From assembly GCA_964475385.1 (NCBI GenBank), contig CAYYWV010000028.1, forward strand, positions 1-25,826: DNA of 25,826 nt, read 5' to 3'. Each line of letters opens with the position of its first letter. Positions within the stretch are counted from its first letter, which is position 1. This DNA comes from CAYYWV01 sp964475385 (lineage in GTDB: Bacteria; Pseudomonadota; Alphaproteobacteria; JAAXGF01). Below the pieces are notes generated by a model, which did no database searches, was not told where the DNA came from, and worked only from the letters and a program-made list of their open reading frames with translations. A program made the position numbers and the translations under genes. Below, piece by piece: positions 9,944 through 17,142 of the stretch.

Positions 9944-9973
9944 TTGCCGCCCGCCGGGGCTTTCCCCTATCAT
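9944..9973 (+). promoter_or_regulatory. Sigma70-type promoter of the lytic transglycosylase / moaB unit
   Basis: TTGCCG (9944-9949) and TATCAT (9968-9973) are 18 bases apart, matching consensus at four and five of six positions. The start of transcription would fall near 9980, leaving about 32 bases before the ATG at 10012 and supporting that start over the GTG at 9991. Confidence 0.5.
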
Positions 9974-10011
9974 TAACGCTTTGGTGAGGGGTGGACCGCT
10001 ACCAAAGAGAC

Positions 10012-11856
10012 ATGCGCAAAGCGTGCTGGGCCGCCCGGCGCCTTTTGATCGGGGTGCTGGGCGTGCTTTTTGGGGTGATCGGCTGGGGCGCGTCGGCGGC
10101 GGATGCGCTGGCGGGGCCGCATGCGCTGCGGCTTGCGGCGGTTTCGGCGGAGGACGCCGCGGCCGAGCGCGAGGCGATGCTTCCGCGCGTGCTGTCGCCG
10201 GCCGACGTCAAGCGCTATCGGCGCATCTTCGCGCTCCAGGAAAAAGGCCGCTGGCGGGCGGCCGACCACGAGATCAAGAAGCTCTCGAACCGGCTCTTGA
10301 TGGGCCATGTGCTGGGCCAACGCTATCTCCATCCGACCGCCTATCGGTCCAAGTTCCGCGAGCTTCGCGACTGGCTCAAGACGTATGCCGACCACCCCGA
10401 AGCCGCGCGAATCTACAAGCTCGCGCTTAAGCGCAAGCCGAAAAGCGCCCGCGCGCCGCGCGCGCCGGTCGCGCCGACCCGCAGCATCGCGCGCGCCAAG
10501 GCTTCCGATCGCGGCTACGTCTCGCCGCGCAAGCGCAGCGCCGCCCAACGCCGAAAGCTCGTCAACCTGATCGCGCATATCCGCCGCCACCTCGCCAAGG
10601 GCGAGATCCGCGGCGCGGCCAAGCATCTCAAGCGCAAGGACTTTCTGAATCTCGCCGATCCGGTCGAATACGATATCGTCCGGGCCGAGGTCGCGTACGC
10701 CTACTTTCTCGCAGGCAAGCCGAAGACGGCGCTTGAGCTCGCGCGGGCGAGCGCTCGGCGCTCGGGCGAGGCCGCGCCGCTCGCCGACTGGGTGGCGGGG
10801 CTCGCCGCTTACCGGCTCGGCCGGCTCGATATCGCGCGCCGCCATTTCGAGACCCTGGCCCATTTCGAGACCGCCGATCCCGAACGAATCGCCGCCGGCG
10901 CCTACTGGGCGGCGCGGGTCAACCTGATCACCCGCAGGCCCGAGAAGGTGAGCCGGCTTCTCGGCATCGCGGCCTCCTACCCGCGTAGCTTTTACGGCCT
11001 TCTGGCGCTGCGCGCGCTCGGCGAGGAGCCCGACTTCGACTGGACCCGGCCGCTGTTGACCGAGCGCGACCTCGCCATCATCGAGAAGATTCCCGCCGCG
11101 ATGCGGGCGATTGCGCTGGTCGAGGTCGGCCAGCGCCGCCGCGCCGAGACCGAGCTTCGCCGCATCGATCCCGGCGCCGACGACGCGTTGGGGCGCGCGA
11201 TGCTGGCGCTCGCCGTCCGGCTCGATCTTCCCGAATCCCAGCTTCGCCTCGCCCGCCGGCTCGCGCGGATCGACGGCCGCCGCCACGAGGCCGCGCTTTA
11301 CCCCGTGCCCGCCTGGAAGCCCAAGACCGGGTTCCAGGTCGACCGCGCGGTCCTTTACGCCCTGATCCGCCAGGAATCCGAGTTCAACGTGCGCGCCAAA
11401 AGCCGGGTCGGGGCGCGTGGGCTGATGCAGCTTATGCCGCGCACGGCCTCGTTCATTACCCGGGACCGACGCTATCGGACGAGCCGGCGCAACCGCCTGT
11501 TCGACCCTGTGGTCAACATGACGCTCGGCCAGAAGTACGTTCTGCACCTGCTCGCCCAGCCCGAGGTGCGGGGCAACCTCGCCTTCGCGCTCGCCGCCTA
11601 TAACGGCGGCCCCGGCAACCTGCGCAAGTGGCGAAGGCGCGCCAAGGCGGCGGACGATCCGCTCCTGTTTCTCGAAAGCGTGCCGTCGAACGAAACCCGC
11701 GCCTTCGTTCAGGCGGTGCTCAAGAACGTGTGGATGTACCGCGCCCGTCTCGGCCAGCCGGCGCGCTCGCTGGACGCCCTTGCCGGCGGCGACTGGCCGG
11801 CGTATACAGCCCAGGACGCAACCGCTTTGGCCTATTCGCTCAATGCCGGGAATTGA
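10012..11856 (+). CDS. Periplasmic soluble lytic murein transglycosylase (Slt-type)
   Basis: It cleaves peptidoglycan between N-acetylmuramic acid and N-acetylglucosamine with formation of 1,6-anhydro ends. The 614-residue protein has a signal peptide (basic MRKACWAARR, hydrophobic core, cleavage near ASAADA about residue 30), a long helical superhelix typical of the Slt70 U-domain, and a C-terminal SLT catalytic domain. The catalytic glutamate is E455 in LIRQESEF. The motifs RGLMQLMP and AAYNGGPGNLRKW follow. The ATG at 10012 is preferred: AAGAG lies just upstream, the signal peptide then begins properly, and the promoter at 9944-9973 leaves a normal leader. A GTG at 9991 is in frame but GAGG is too close to it. 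Its last 14 bases overlap the moaB start. Resembles the proteins annotated as lytic transglycosylase domain-containing in alphaproteobacteria. Confidence 0.93.
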   Translation: MRKACWAARRLLIGVLGVLFGVIGWGASAADALAGPHALRLAAVSAEDAAAEREAMLPRVLSPADVKRYRRIFALQEKGRWRAADHEIKKLSNRLLMGHVLGQRYLHPTAYRSKFRELRDWLKTYADHPEAARIYKLALKRKPKSARAPRAPVAPTRSIARAKASDRGYVSPRKRSAAQRRKLVNLIAHIRRHLAKGEIRGAAKHLKRKDFLNLADPVEYDIVRAEVAYAYFLAGKPKTALELARASARRSGEAAPLADWVAGLAAYRLGRLDIARRHFETLAHFETADPERIAAGAYWAARVNLITRRPEKVSRLLGIAASYPRSFYGLLALRALGEEPDFDWTRPLLTERDLAIIEKIPAAMRAIALVEVGQRRRAETELRRIDPGADDALGRAMLALAVRLDLPESQLRLARRLARIDGRRHEAALYPVPAWKPKTGFQVDRAVLYALIRQESEFNVRAKSRVGARGLMQLMPRTASFITRDRRYRTSRRNRLFDPVVNMTLGQKYVLHLLAQPEVRGNLAFALAAYNGGPGNLRKWRRRAKAADDPLLFLESVPSNETRAFVQAVLKNVWMYRARLGQPARSLDALAGGDWPAYTAQDATALAYSLNAGN

Positions 11857-12379
11857 CGAAAGCCGTCCTTTTGTGGCGGTCAACATCGCCATTCTCACGG
11901 TTTCGGACACGCGCACGGCCGCCGACGACAAGTCGGGCCAAATCCTCGCCGACCGGGTGACCGCCGCCGGGCACAAGCTGGTCGCCCGCGAGATCGTGCG
12001 CGACGAGCGCGACGCGATCGAGGCCAAGCTCCGGGCCTGGATCGCCGATCCGAACGTCGACGTGGTGATCGCGACCGGCGGGACCGGGGTGACCGGACGC
12101 GACGTGACCCCCGAGGCCTTCCACGCGGTCTACGAGAAGGAGATCCCGGGCTTCGGCGAAATCTTTCGGATGATAAGCTGGAACAAGATCGGCGCCTCGT
12201 CGATCCAGTCGCGGGCCACCGCGGGCGTCGCCGGCGGCACCTATCTGTTCGCGCTGCCGGGCTCGCCCGGGGCCTGCCGCGACGCCTGGGACGAGATCCT
12301 CGGCCAGCAGCTCGACATCCGCTACCGGCCCTGCAACTTCGTCGAGATGATGCCCCGGCTCACCGAGGGCCGCGGCTGA
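11843..12379 (+). CDS. moaB: Molybdenum cofactor biosynthesis protein MoaB
   Basis: A 178-residue MoaB/MogA-type protein that adenylates molybdopterin before molybdate insertion, or at least binds molybdopterin. The binding motif is ATGGTGVTGRDVTPEAF (77-93). MISWNKIGASSIQSRA (110-125) and FALPGSPGACRDAWD (136-150) are characteristic of MoaB. The ATG at 11843 overlaps the transglycosylase gene by 14 bases in another frame, so the two are probably translationally coupled. A GTG at 11873 is an alternative start nearer the conserved core. No Shine-Dalgarno sequence is obvious before either. The 3' end overlaps the convergent glycosyltransferase gene by 20 bases. Other Moco genes are not adjacent. 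It could serve the molybdoenzyme encoded at 1919-4126, although in a separate unit. Confidence 0.93.
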   Translation: MPGIDESRPFVAVNIAILTVSDTRTAADDKSGQILADRVTAAGHKLVAREIVRDERDAIEAKLRAWIADPNVDVVIATGGTGVTGRDVTPEAFHAVYEKEIPGFGEIFRMISWNKIGASSIQSRATAGVAGGTYLFALPGSPGACRDAWDEILGQQLDIRYRPCNFVEMMPRLTEGRG

Positions 12380-12977
12380 CGCGCCGCGCCCGCCAGCGCG
12401 CGTAATCGGCGGCGGTGTCGATATCGTCGAGCGCATCGACGAAGGCGACGCGGCGCGCCGGCGCAAGATTGGCGAGCGTGTCGGCGAGCGCGTAGGGCGA
12501 CGACCAGCGCACGCCGGCGAAGGGATCGAGCCCGCGCGCGCGGGCGCTCAAGCCCACCAGCCAGTAGCCGCCGTCGGGGGCCGGCCCGAAGACCGCATCG
12601 GCCTCGCCCAGCGCCGCGAAGGCGCGCGCGACCGCCGCGGCGGTGATCTCGGGAACGTCGGTCCCGACGATGACCGCCGGCCCCGGGGGCAGGCGGCGCA
12701 TCGCCCGGGCCATGCGCGCCCCCAGATCGCCCCCGCCTTGGGGAAAGACGCGCGCGCGCGCCGGCCACAGCCGGCCGGCGGCGGCGAAGCGGTCGGGGGT
12801 GACCGCGAGCCACAGGGTCCAGCGCCCGTTCTCCCCGAGCCTCCGCAAGATCCGCGTCGTCGTCGCCCGGTAGAAGCGCAGCGCCGCGAGCGCGCCGATA
12901 TCGGCGGCGAGCCGGGTCTTGACCGCGCCCAGCCGCGGGGCCTTGACGAAGGCGACGAGGTGGCGCTCCGGGCTCAC
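12360..12977 (-). CDS. TIGR04282-type (DUF2064) glycosyltransferase-like protein
   Basis: A 205-residue cytoplasmic nucleotidyl/glycosyltransferase-fold protein. The start VAFVKAPRLGAVKTRLA is the nucleotide-binding loop typical of DUF2064, followed by GTDVPEIT and FGPAPDGGYWLVGL, the metal- and sugar-nucleotide-binding segments. Databases name the family for arsenosugar biosynthesis, but it is widespread outside that pathway and its real substrate is often unknown. It starts with GTG at 12977, 9 bases after the stop of the TIGR04283 gene, with GAGG in the short gap, so the two form an operon. Its end overlaps moaB tail-to-tail by 20 bases. A role in modifying an unknown acceptor together with its partner is inference. 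Confidence 0.85.
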   Translation of the reverse strand: MSPERHLVAFVKAPRLGAVKTRLAADIGALAALRFYRATTTRILRRLGENGRWTLWLAVTPDRFAAAGRLWPARARVFPQGGGDLGARMARAMRRLPPGPAVIVGTDVPEITAAAVARAFAALGEADAVFGPAPDGGYWLVGLSARARGLDPFAGVRWSSPYALADTLANLAPARRVAFVDALDDIDTAADYARWRARRVSRGPR

Positions 12978-12986
12978 CCGTCGCCC

Positions 12987-13709
12987 TCATCCATAAATCT
13001 TGAGGATCGCGCGCGGCGGCAGGCCGAGGAAGTAAAGCCCGACGCACAATAGGTTCCGCGCCGAGCGCCGGAGGTAGCCGTCGCGTCGGAACCGCGCCGC
13101 CGAAGTGACGGCGCGGGGCTCGAGCGCGACCAGCCGCCGCCGGCCGATCCGGCGCACGAGCTCCACGTCCTCCATCAGCGGAAGCGGGCGCACGCCGCCG
13201 AGACGGTCGAGAAAGGCGCGGCCGATCAGAAGCCCCTGGTCGCCATAGGGCAGGCCGAGCGCGCGCGACCGCCAGGCGACGAGCGCCTCGAGCCGGCGCG
13301 CCTCGGGCCGGTCGTCGTCGAGGGCGAAGCGGAAGTAGCCGGCGCGCTCCCGGTTGGCGGGATCGCCGATAAAGCCGGCGGCCGCTTGCGCCCAGTCGGC
13401 CGCGAGCCGGGTGTCCGCATGAAGGAGGAGAAGCCAAGGCGCGCGCGCCGCCCTGGCCCCGGCGGCGAGCTGCGCGCCGCGCCCGCGCGGGGCCGCGATC
13501 ACGCGCGCGCCGTGGGCCCGCGCGCAGGCCGCCGTCGCGTCCCGCGAGCCGCCGTCGGCGACCACGATCTCGGCGATCAGGCCGCCCTTCGTCGCCGATA
13601 GGGCGGCGAGGGTCGCGTCGAGCGCGTCCGCGCAGTCGAGCGTCGGGATCACCACGCTCAGCGCGCCGCCGCGTGCGACGGGCGTTGGAGGCGAGGGGGC
13701 GGTCGGCAT
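12987..13709 (-). CDS. TIGR04283-type family 2 glycosyltransferase
   Basis: A 240-residue GT-A glycosyltransferase. LSVVIPTLDCADALDATL (about 17-34) is the GT2 nucleotide-binding start, ADGGSRDAT (50-58) follows, and LLLLHADTRLAADW contains the DXD-like HAD motif characteristic of TIGR04283. PLMEDVELVRRIGRR is the acceptor-side ED motif. A partly hydrophobic C-terminus (RNLLCVGLYFLGLPP) may associate with the membrane. The family is named for arsenosugar synthesis and is regularly found beside TIGR04282, as here. No arsM methyltransferase and no ArsS radical SAM enzyme is present in the window. The ATG at 13709 is the only in-frame start of reasonable length; a leftward -10-like TACACT at 13755-13750 may serve it. 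The divergent control region with the SOS box lies upstream. Confidence 0.87.
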   Translation of the reverse strand: MPTAPSPPTPVARGGALSVVIPTLDCADALDATLAALSATKGGLIAEIVVADGGSRDATAACARAHGARVIAAPRGRGAQLAAGARAARAPWLLLLHADTRLAADWAQAAAGFIGDPANRERAGYFRFALDDDRPEARRLEALVAWRSRALGLPYGDQGLLIGRAFLDRLGGVRPLPLMEDVELVRRIGRRRLVALEPRAVTSAARFRRDGYLRRSARNLLCVGLYFLGLPPRAILKIYG

Positions 13710-13780
13710 GTCGAAGGGATCGGTCCTCGCGCTTTCCGGATCGGGCGCGAGTGTAGCGCATGCGCCGTCGTAATGCGAAT

Positions 13781-13795
13781 GTTCTTGATTTGTTC
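13781..13795. promoter_or_regulatory. LexA/SOS box of alphaproteobacterial type
   Basis: GTTCTTGATTTGTTC fits the alphaproteobacterial LexA consensus GTTC-N7-GTTC exactly (equivalently GAACAAATCAAGAAC), with an AT-rich spacer. It lies in the divergent region, 72 bases before the start of the glycosyltransferase gene and 147 bases before the radical SAM gene. It overlaps the -35-like hexamer of the rightward promoter, where a repressor would block transcription. A chance match of eight fixed bases is possible in principle, but the intergenic position and promoter overlap favour a real site. Confidence 0.6.
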
Positions 13796-13813
13796 ATGCC
13801 GTTGATCTAGAGT
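13785..13813 (+). promoter_or_regulatory. Probable sigma70-type promoter of the radical SAM gene
   Basis: TTGATT (13785-13790) and TAGAGT (13808-13813) are separated by 17 bases, each matching consensus at four of six positions. Transcription would start near 13820, giving a leader of about 120 bases that contains the long hairpin. The -35 hexamer lies inside the LexA-type box. Confidence 0.42.
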
Positions 13814-13834
13814 CTTTTCCACTGAGATGGAATC

Positions 13835-13911
13835 GCGCCAGCCCGCTCCCCCGCTCGGCAGCCTGCGGCATCGTAGAATAGGGGCGGCTGGGCGGGGGAG
13901 CGGGCCGGCGC
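13835..13911. repeat. 77-base near-perfect hairpin between divergent genes
   Basis: GCCCGCTCCCCCGC (13841-13854) is the exact reverse complement of 13892-13905. Outside it, one A-C mismatch is followed by five more pairs (13835-13839 with 13907-13911). Inside it, pairing continues through 13855-13859 with 13887-13891 (including two G-U pairs), an A-G mismatch, then 13861-13864 with 13882-13885, leaving a loop of about 17 bases. It lies in the predicted 5' leader of the radical SAM gene. A terminator is not expected between divergent genes, and no T-run follows in either direction. It may be a regulatory leader structure or a palindromic intergenic repeat. Confidence 0.75.
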
Positions 13912-13942
13912 CGTAAAACATGAAACAATCTAGCCTTTTACT

Positions 13943-15031
13943 ATGGAGCCGACCGAGACCGCCGCCTTCCGCCTGCGCCGCAAGGGGCGCGGCGCGGTCA
14001 GCAACCCGACCCCGCGCTTCGAGCCGCACGAGCGGGTCGCGCTCGACGACGGCTGGGGCGCGCTCGACGAGGAACTCCCGCCCTTGCGCACCGAGGTCGC
14101 GATCGACCGCGCGCGGTCGATCATCACCCGCAACGCCTCGCCCGACGTGCCGTTCGACCGCTCGATCAACCCGTATCGAGGCTGCGAGCACGGCTGCATC
14201 TACTGTTTCGCGCGGCCGACCCACGCCTATCTCGGGCTGTCGCCGGGCCAGGACTTCGAGACCCGCCTGTTCGCCAAGCCCGACGCGCCCCGGCTTCTCG
14301 CCCGCGAGCTTCGACGCCCCGGCTACCGCTGCCGGGTCATCGCGCTCGGCACCAACACCGACCCTTATCAGCCGATCGAACGGACGCGGCGAATCACCCG
14401 CGGCGTCCTCGAGGTGCTCGCCGCCTTCGCCCATCCGGTGGCGATCGTCACCAAGTCGGCGCTGATCCGCCGCGATCTCGACATCCTCGCGCCGATGGCG
14501 GCGCGCGGGCTCGCGCGGGTCTACCTCTCGATCGCCACCCTTGACCGCGATCTCGCCCGCCGGCTCGAGCCGCGGGCGCCGACGCCTGCGCGCAGGCTCG
14601 AGGCGATCGCCGCGCTCGCGCGCGCCGGCGTGCCGGTCGGGGTGCTGGTCGCCCCGATCATCCCCGCGCTCACCGACGACCGCTTCGAACGGGTGCTCGA
14701 AGCGGCGGCGAAGGCGGGGGCGCGCACCGCGGGCTATGTGCTCTTACGCCTGCCCGGCGAGGTCGCGGGACTGTTCCAAGAATGGCTCGCCGTGCACGCC
14801 CCCGACCGCGCCCGTCGGGTCATGGCGCTGGTGCGCGACACCCGCGGCGGGCGCGACTACGACCCACGCTTCGGGCGGCGGATGACGGGCGAGGGGGCCT
14901 ACGCCGCCCTGATCGCGCGGCGCTTCGCCCTTGCTTCCGCGCGCTACGGGCTCGCGCGGCGCGACTGGGCGTTCGAGACCGGGCTGTTCCGGGGCGCGAC
15001 CGCGACCCAGCTCGACCTGTTCGCGCCATAA
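13943..15031 (+). CDS. PA0069-family radical SAM protein (COG1533, SplB-like)
   Basis: A 362-residue radical S-adenosylmethionine enzyme. The cluster motif is C81-x3-C85-x2-C88 (RGCEHGCIYCFARPTHAYLG). ALGTNTDPYQPIE (135-147) and LSIATLDRDLARRLEPRAPT belong to the SPL-like TIM barrel, and the ending FETGLFRG...TQLDLF is family-typical. The COG is annotated as DNA repair photolyase by similarity to spore photoproduct lyase, but the reaction of the PA0069 branch is not known to me. The ATG at 13943 gives the family-like start (FRLRRKGRGAVSNP); no Shine-Dalgarno sequence precedes it. Upstream are a LexA-type box, a promoter and a long hairpin, which would fit DNA-damage control. It is not the arsenosugar enzyme ArsS, despite the TIGR04282/04283 neighbours: length and motif context differ. 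Confidence 0.92.
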   Translation: MEPTETAAFRLRRKGRGAVSNPTPRFEPHERVALDDGWGALDEELPPLRTEVAIDRARSIITRNASPDVPFDRSINPYRGCEHGCIYCFARPTHAYLGLSPGQDFETRLFAKPDAPRLLARELRRPGYRCRVIALGTNTDPYQPIERTRRITRGVLEVLAAFAHPVAIVTKSALIRRDLDILAPMAARGLARVYLSIATLDRDLARRLEPRAPTPARRLEAIAALARAGVPVGVLVAPIIPALTDDRFERVLEAAAKAGARTAGYVLLRLPGEVAGLFQEWLAVHAPDRARRVMALVRDTRGGRDYDPRFGRRMTGEGAYAALIARRFALASARYGLARRDWAFETGLFRGATATQLDLFAP

Positions 15032-15100
15032 GCGCGCGCAGGCGCGCCGGCGCAACCAATTAACGGTCCTGTGACCGGGCGATGGTACACTCGACCCGGC

Positions 15101-16534
15101 ATGCCGGTTCACCAGGACCTCACTTTCGTCGCGCTGATCGCCGTCGTCGCCCTCGTTTGCGGCATCGCGCTCACGCGGCTGCGCCAGCCGGCGATCGTCG
15201 GCTATATCGTCGCCGGCGTGGTTCTCGGCCCTTCGGGTCTTGCGCTGGTCGAGGACCGCACCCAGATCGCGCTGCTCGCCGAGCTCGGCGTGCTCCTCCT
15301 GCTCTTCGTCATCGGCATGGAGCTGAGCCTGCGCGCCTTCAAGCGCGTGCTCCGCATCGCGCTGTTCGGGACCGCGCTTCAGATCGCATCGGGGCTCGTG
15401 GTCATGCTCGTGCTCGCCCAGCTTCTCGGCTGGCGGACCGAGCTTGCGGTCCTGCTCGGCTTTGCGGTGGCGCTGTCGAGCACGGCGGTCGCGGTCAAGA
15501 TGCTCGAAGACATCGACGAGCTGCGCGGGCGCGTGGGCCGCAACGCGATCGGCATTCTGATCGCCCAAGACCTCGCGGTCGTGCCGATGATGCTCGCCCT
15601 CAACGCGATGGCGACCGAGGCCGGCTTCGACGTTTCGACGCTCGCGCCGATGGCGCTCGCCGGCGGCGTGCTCGCGCTCTTCGTCTGGTATCTGAGCCGA
15701 CGCCAACGCATCGCGCTTCCGCTCGTGCGCTGGGTGGTGGGCGACCACGATCTCACTCCGCTCGCCGGGCTCGCCTACTGCTTCGCCGCCGCCGCCGTGA
15801 GCGGTCTGCTCGGCCTGTCGGCGGCCTACGGCGCGTTTCTCGCCGGCCTCCTGATCGGCAACAGCACCGACCGCCAAACCATGATCCAGGCCACCCGACC
15901 GGTGCAGAGCCTGTTGATGATGGTCTTCTTCCTGTCCATCGGGCTCTTGATCGATCTCGACTACATCTGGCGCAACCTCGGCGTGGTGGTCGTGCTTCTG
16001 GCCGTGGTCACCTTCGGCAAGACGATGCTCAACGTCGCGATCCTGCGGCTTCTGCGCGAGCCTTGGCCGAGCGCCTTTCTGACCGGCGTGGTTCTCGGCC
16101 AGGTCGGCGAGTTCTCATTCCTGCTCGCCGCGCTCGGGCTCGGCAACGGGTTGATCGACGCCGGAGGTTACCGTCTGGTGGTGACCGTGATCGTGCTCAG
16201 CTTGGTCATCAGCCCGCTCTGGCTCGATGCGGCCCGCCGCATTCATGCGCTCACCGCGACCGGGATCTCGACGTGGAACGAGCTTGTCGCCAAGCTCTAT
16301 CCGGACGAGGCGACCGTTCTGCGCAAGACCGCCGATCGCTTCGCCCGCGGCGCTCGTCGCGTCGTGGCCGCCTGCGCTTCGTGCGGCCGAGCGGTTTTCG
16401 CCCGTGCGGCCGTCTTGCGAAGGGGCCGCGCGAGTGAGCGCGCGGAGGAGCCGGCTCTCGCGGAGGACGCCCCGTTGGCCCCGCCCGCGGCGCCGGAACC
16501 GGGCGAAGAAAAACCGGAGGAGAAAAAGGAGTGA
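15101..16534 (+). CDS. CPA2-family monovalent cation/proton antiporter (Kef-type membrane domain)
   Basis: A 477-residue inner-membrane protein with about 12-13 hydrophobic helices, exchanging K+ or Na+ for protons. Typical segments are RLRQPAIVGYIVAGVVLGP near the N-terminus, LGVLLLLFVIGMELS, LSSTAVAVKMLED and GILIAQDLAVVPMML (the helix with the Gln-Asp typical of Kef-type proteins). After the membrane domain comes only a short cytoplasmic tail of about 100 residues ending in a Pro/Glu/Lys-rich stretch; there is no TrkA-N nucleotide-binding domain as in KefB/KefC, so gating must differ. The start is uncertain: ATG 15101 is chosen as closer to family starts, GTG 15071 is an in-frame alternative, and neither has a good ribosome-binding site. 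Its stop overlaps the rnhB start (GTGA), so they are co-transcribed. Confidence 0.88.
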   Translation: MPVHQDLTFVALIAVVALVCGIALTRLRQPAIVGYIVAGVVLGPSGLALVEDRTQIALLAELGVLLLLFVIGMELSLRAFKRVLRIALFGTALQIASGLVVMLVLAQLLGWRTELAVLLGFAVALSSTAVAVKMLEDIDELRGRVGRNAIGILIAQDLAVVPMMLALNAMATEAGFDVSTLAPMALAGGVLALFVWYLSRRQRIALPLVRWVVGDHDLTPLAGLAYCFAAAAVSGLLGLSAAYGAFLAGLLIGNSTDRQTMIQATRPVQSLLMMVFFLSIGLLIDLDYIWRNLGVVVVLLAVVTFGKTMLNVAILRLLREPWPSAFLTGVVLGQVGEFSFLLAALGLGNGLIDAGGYRLVVTVIVLSLVISPLWLDAARRIHALTATGISTWNELVAKLYPDEATVLRKTADRFARGARRVVAACASCGRAVFARAAVLRRGRASERAEEPALAEDAPLAPPAAPEPGEEKPEEKKE

Positions 16535-17139
16535 CCCCGCCTGCGCCCGATCTTTCGCTCGAAGCCGGTCTCGAAGGGCCGGTGGCGGGCGTCGACGAGG
16601 TCGGCCGCGGCCCTTGGGCGGGACCGGTCGTCGCCGCCGCGGTGATCCTCGATCCCGCATTCGTTCCCGACGGGATCGCGGACTCCAAGCGGCTGTCGGC
16701 GGCGCGCAGGGAGGCGCTCTTCGCGGCGCTCGGCGAGGCCGCCCGCATCGGCCTCGGCGCGGCGAGCGTCGCCGAGATCGAGCGGCTCAACATCCTCGGC
16801 GCAAGCCTGCTCGCCATGCAGCGCGCGGTCGCCGCCCTCGGGGTCGCGCCCGGCCATGTCCTGGTCGACGGCGATCGCCTGCCGCCGCTTCCCTGTCCGG
16901 CGACCGCGGTGGTCGGCGGCGATTCGCGCTCGCTTTCGATCGCCGCCGCCTCGATCGTCGCCAAGGTGACCCGCGACCGGCTGATGGCGCGGCTCGCCCG
17001 CCGCTACCCCGGCTTCGGCTGGGAGCGCAACGCGGGCTACGGCACCCGCGCCCACCGCGCGGGCCTCGCGGCCCACGGCCCGACGCCCCATCACCGGCGC
17101 GGCTTCGCCCCGATCGCCCGCCTTCTCGCCGGCCGCTGA
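16531..17139 (+). CDS. rnhB: Ribonuclease HII
   Basis: It cleaves the RNA strand of RNA-DNA hybrids and starts removal of single ribonucleotides from DNA. The 202-residue length is normal. The catalytic acidic residues are visible: D22 and E23 in GVDEVGRGPWAGP, D113 in LVDGDRLPP and D131 in GGDSRSLSIAAASIVAKVTR. GYGTRAHRAGLAAHG and the C-terminal HHRRGFAPI are also typical. The GTG start overlaps the antiporter stop in GTGA and is preceded by a strong GGAGAAAAAGGA sequence. The gene ends four bases from the convergent mutY stop; no terminator fits between them. Confidence 0.96.
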   Translation: MTPPAPDLSLEAGLEGPVAGVDEVGRGPWAGPVVAAAVILDPAFVPDGIADSKRLSAARREALFAALGEAARIGLGAASVAEIERLNILGASLLAMQRAVAALGVAPGHVLVDGDRLPPLPCPATAVVGGDSRSLSIAAASIVAKVTRDRLMARLARRYPGFGWERNAGYGTRAHRAGLAAHGPTPHHRRGFAPIARLLAGR

Positions 17140-17142
17140 GGG

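Noticed and set aside
12360..15031. An arsenosugar cluster including ArsS as the radical SAM gene
   Set aside because: The radical SAM protein has the PA0069-type CEHGCIYC context and SPL-like sequence, not the ArsS pattern, and it is divergently transcribed.
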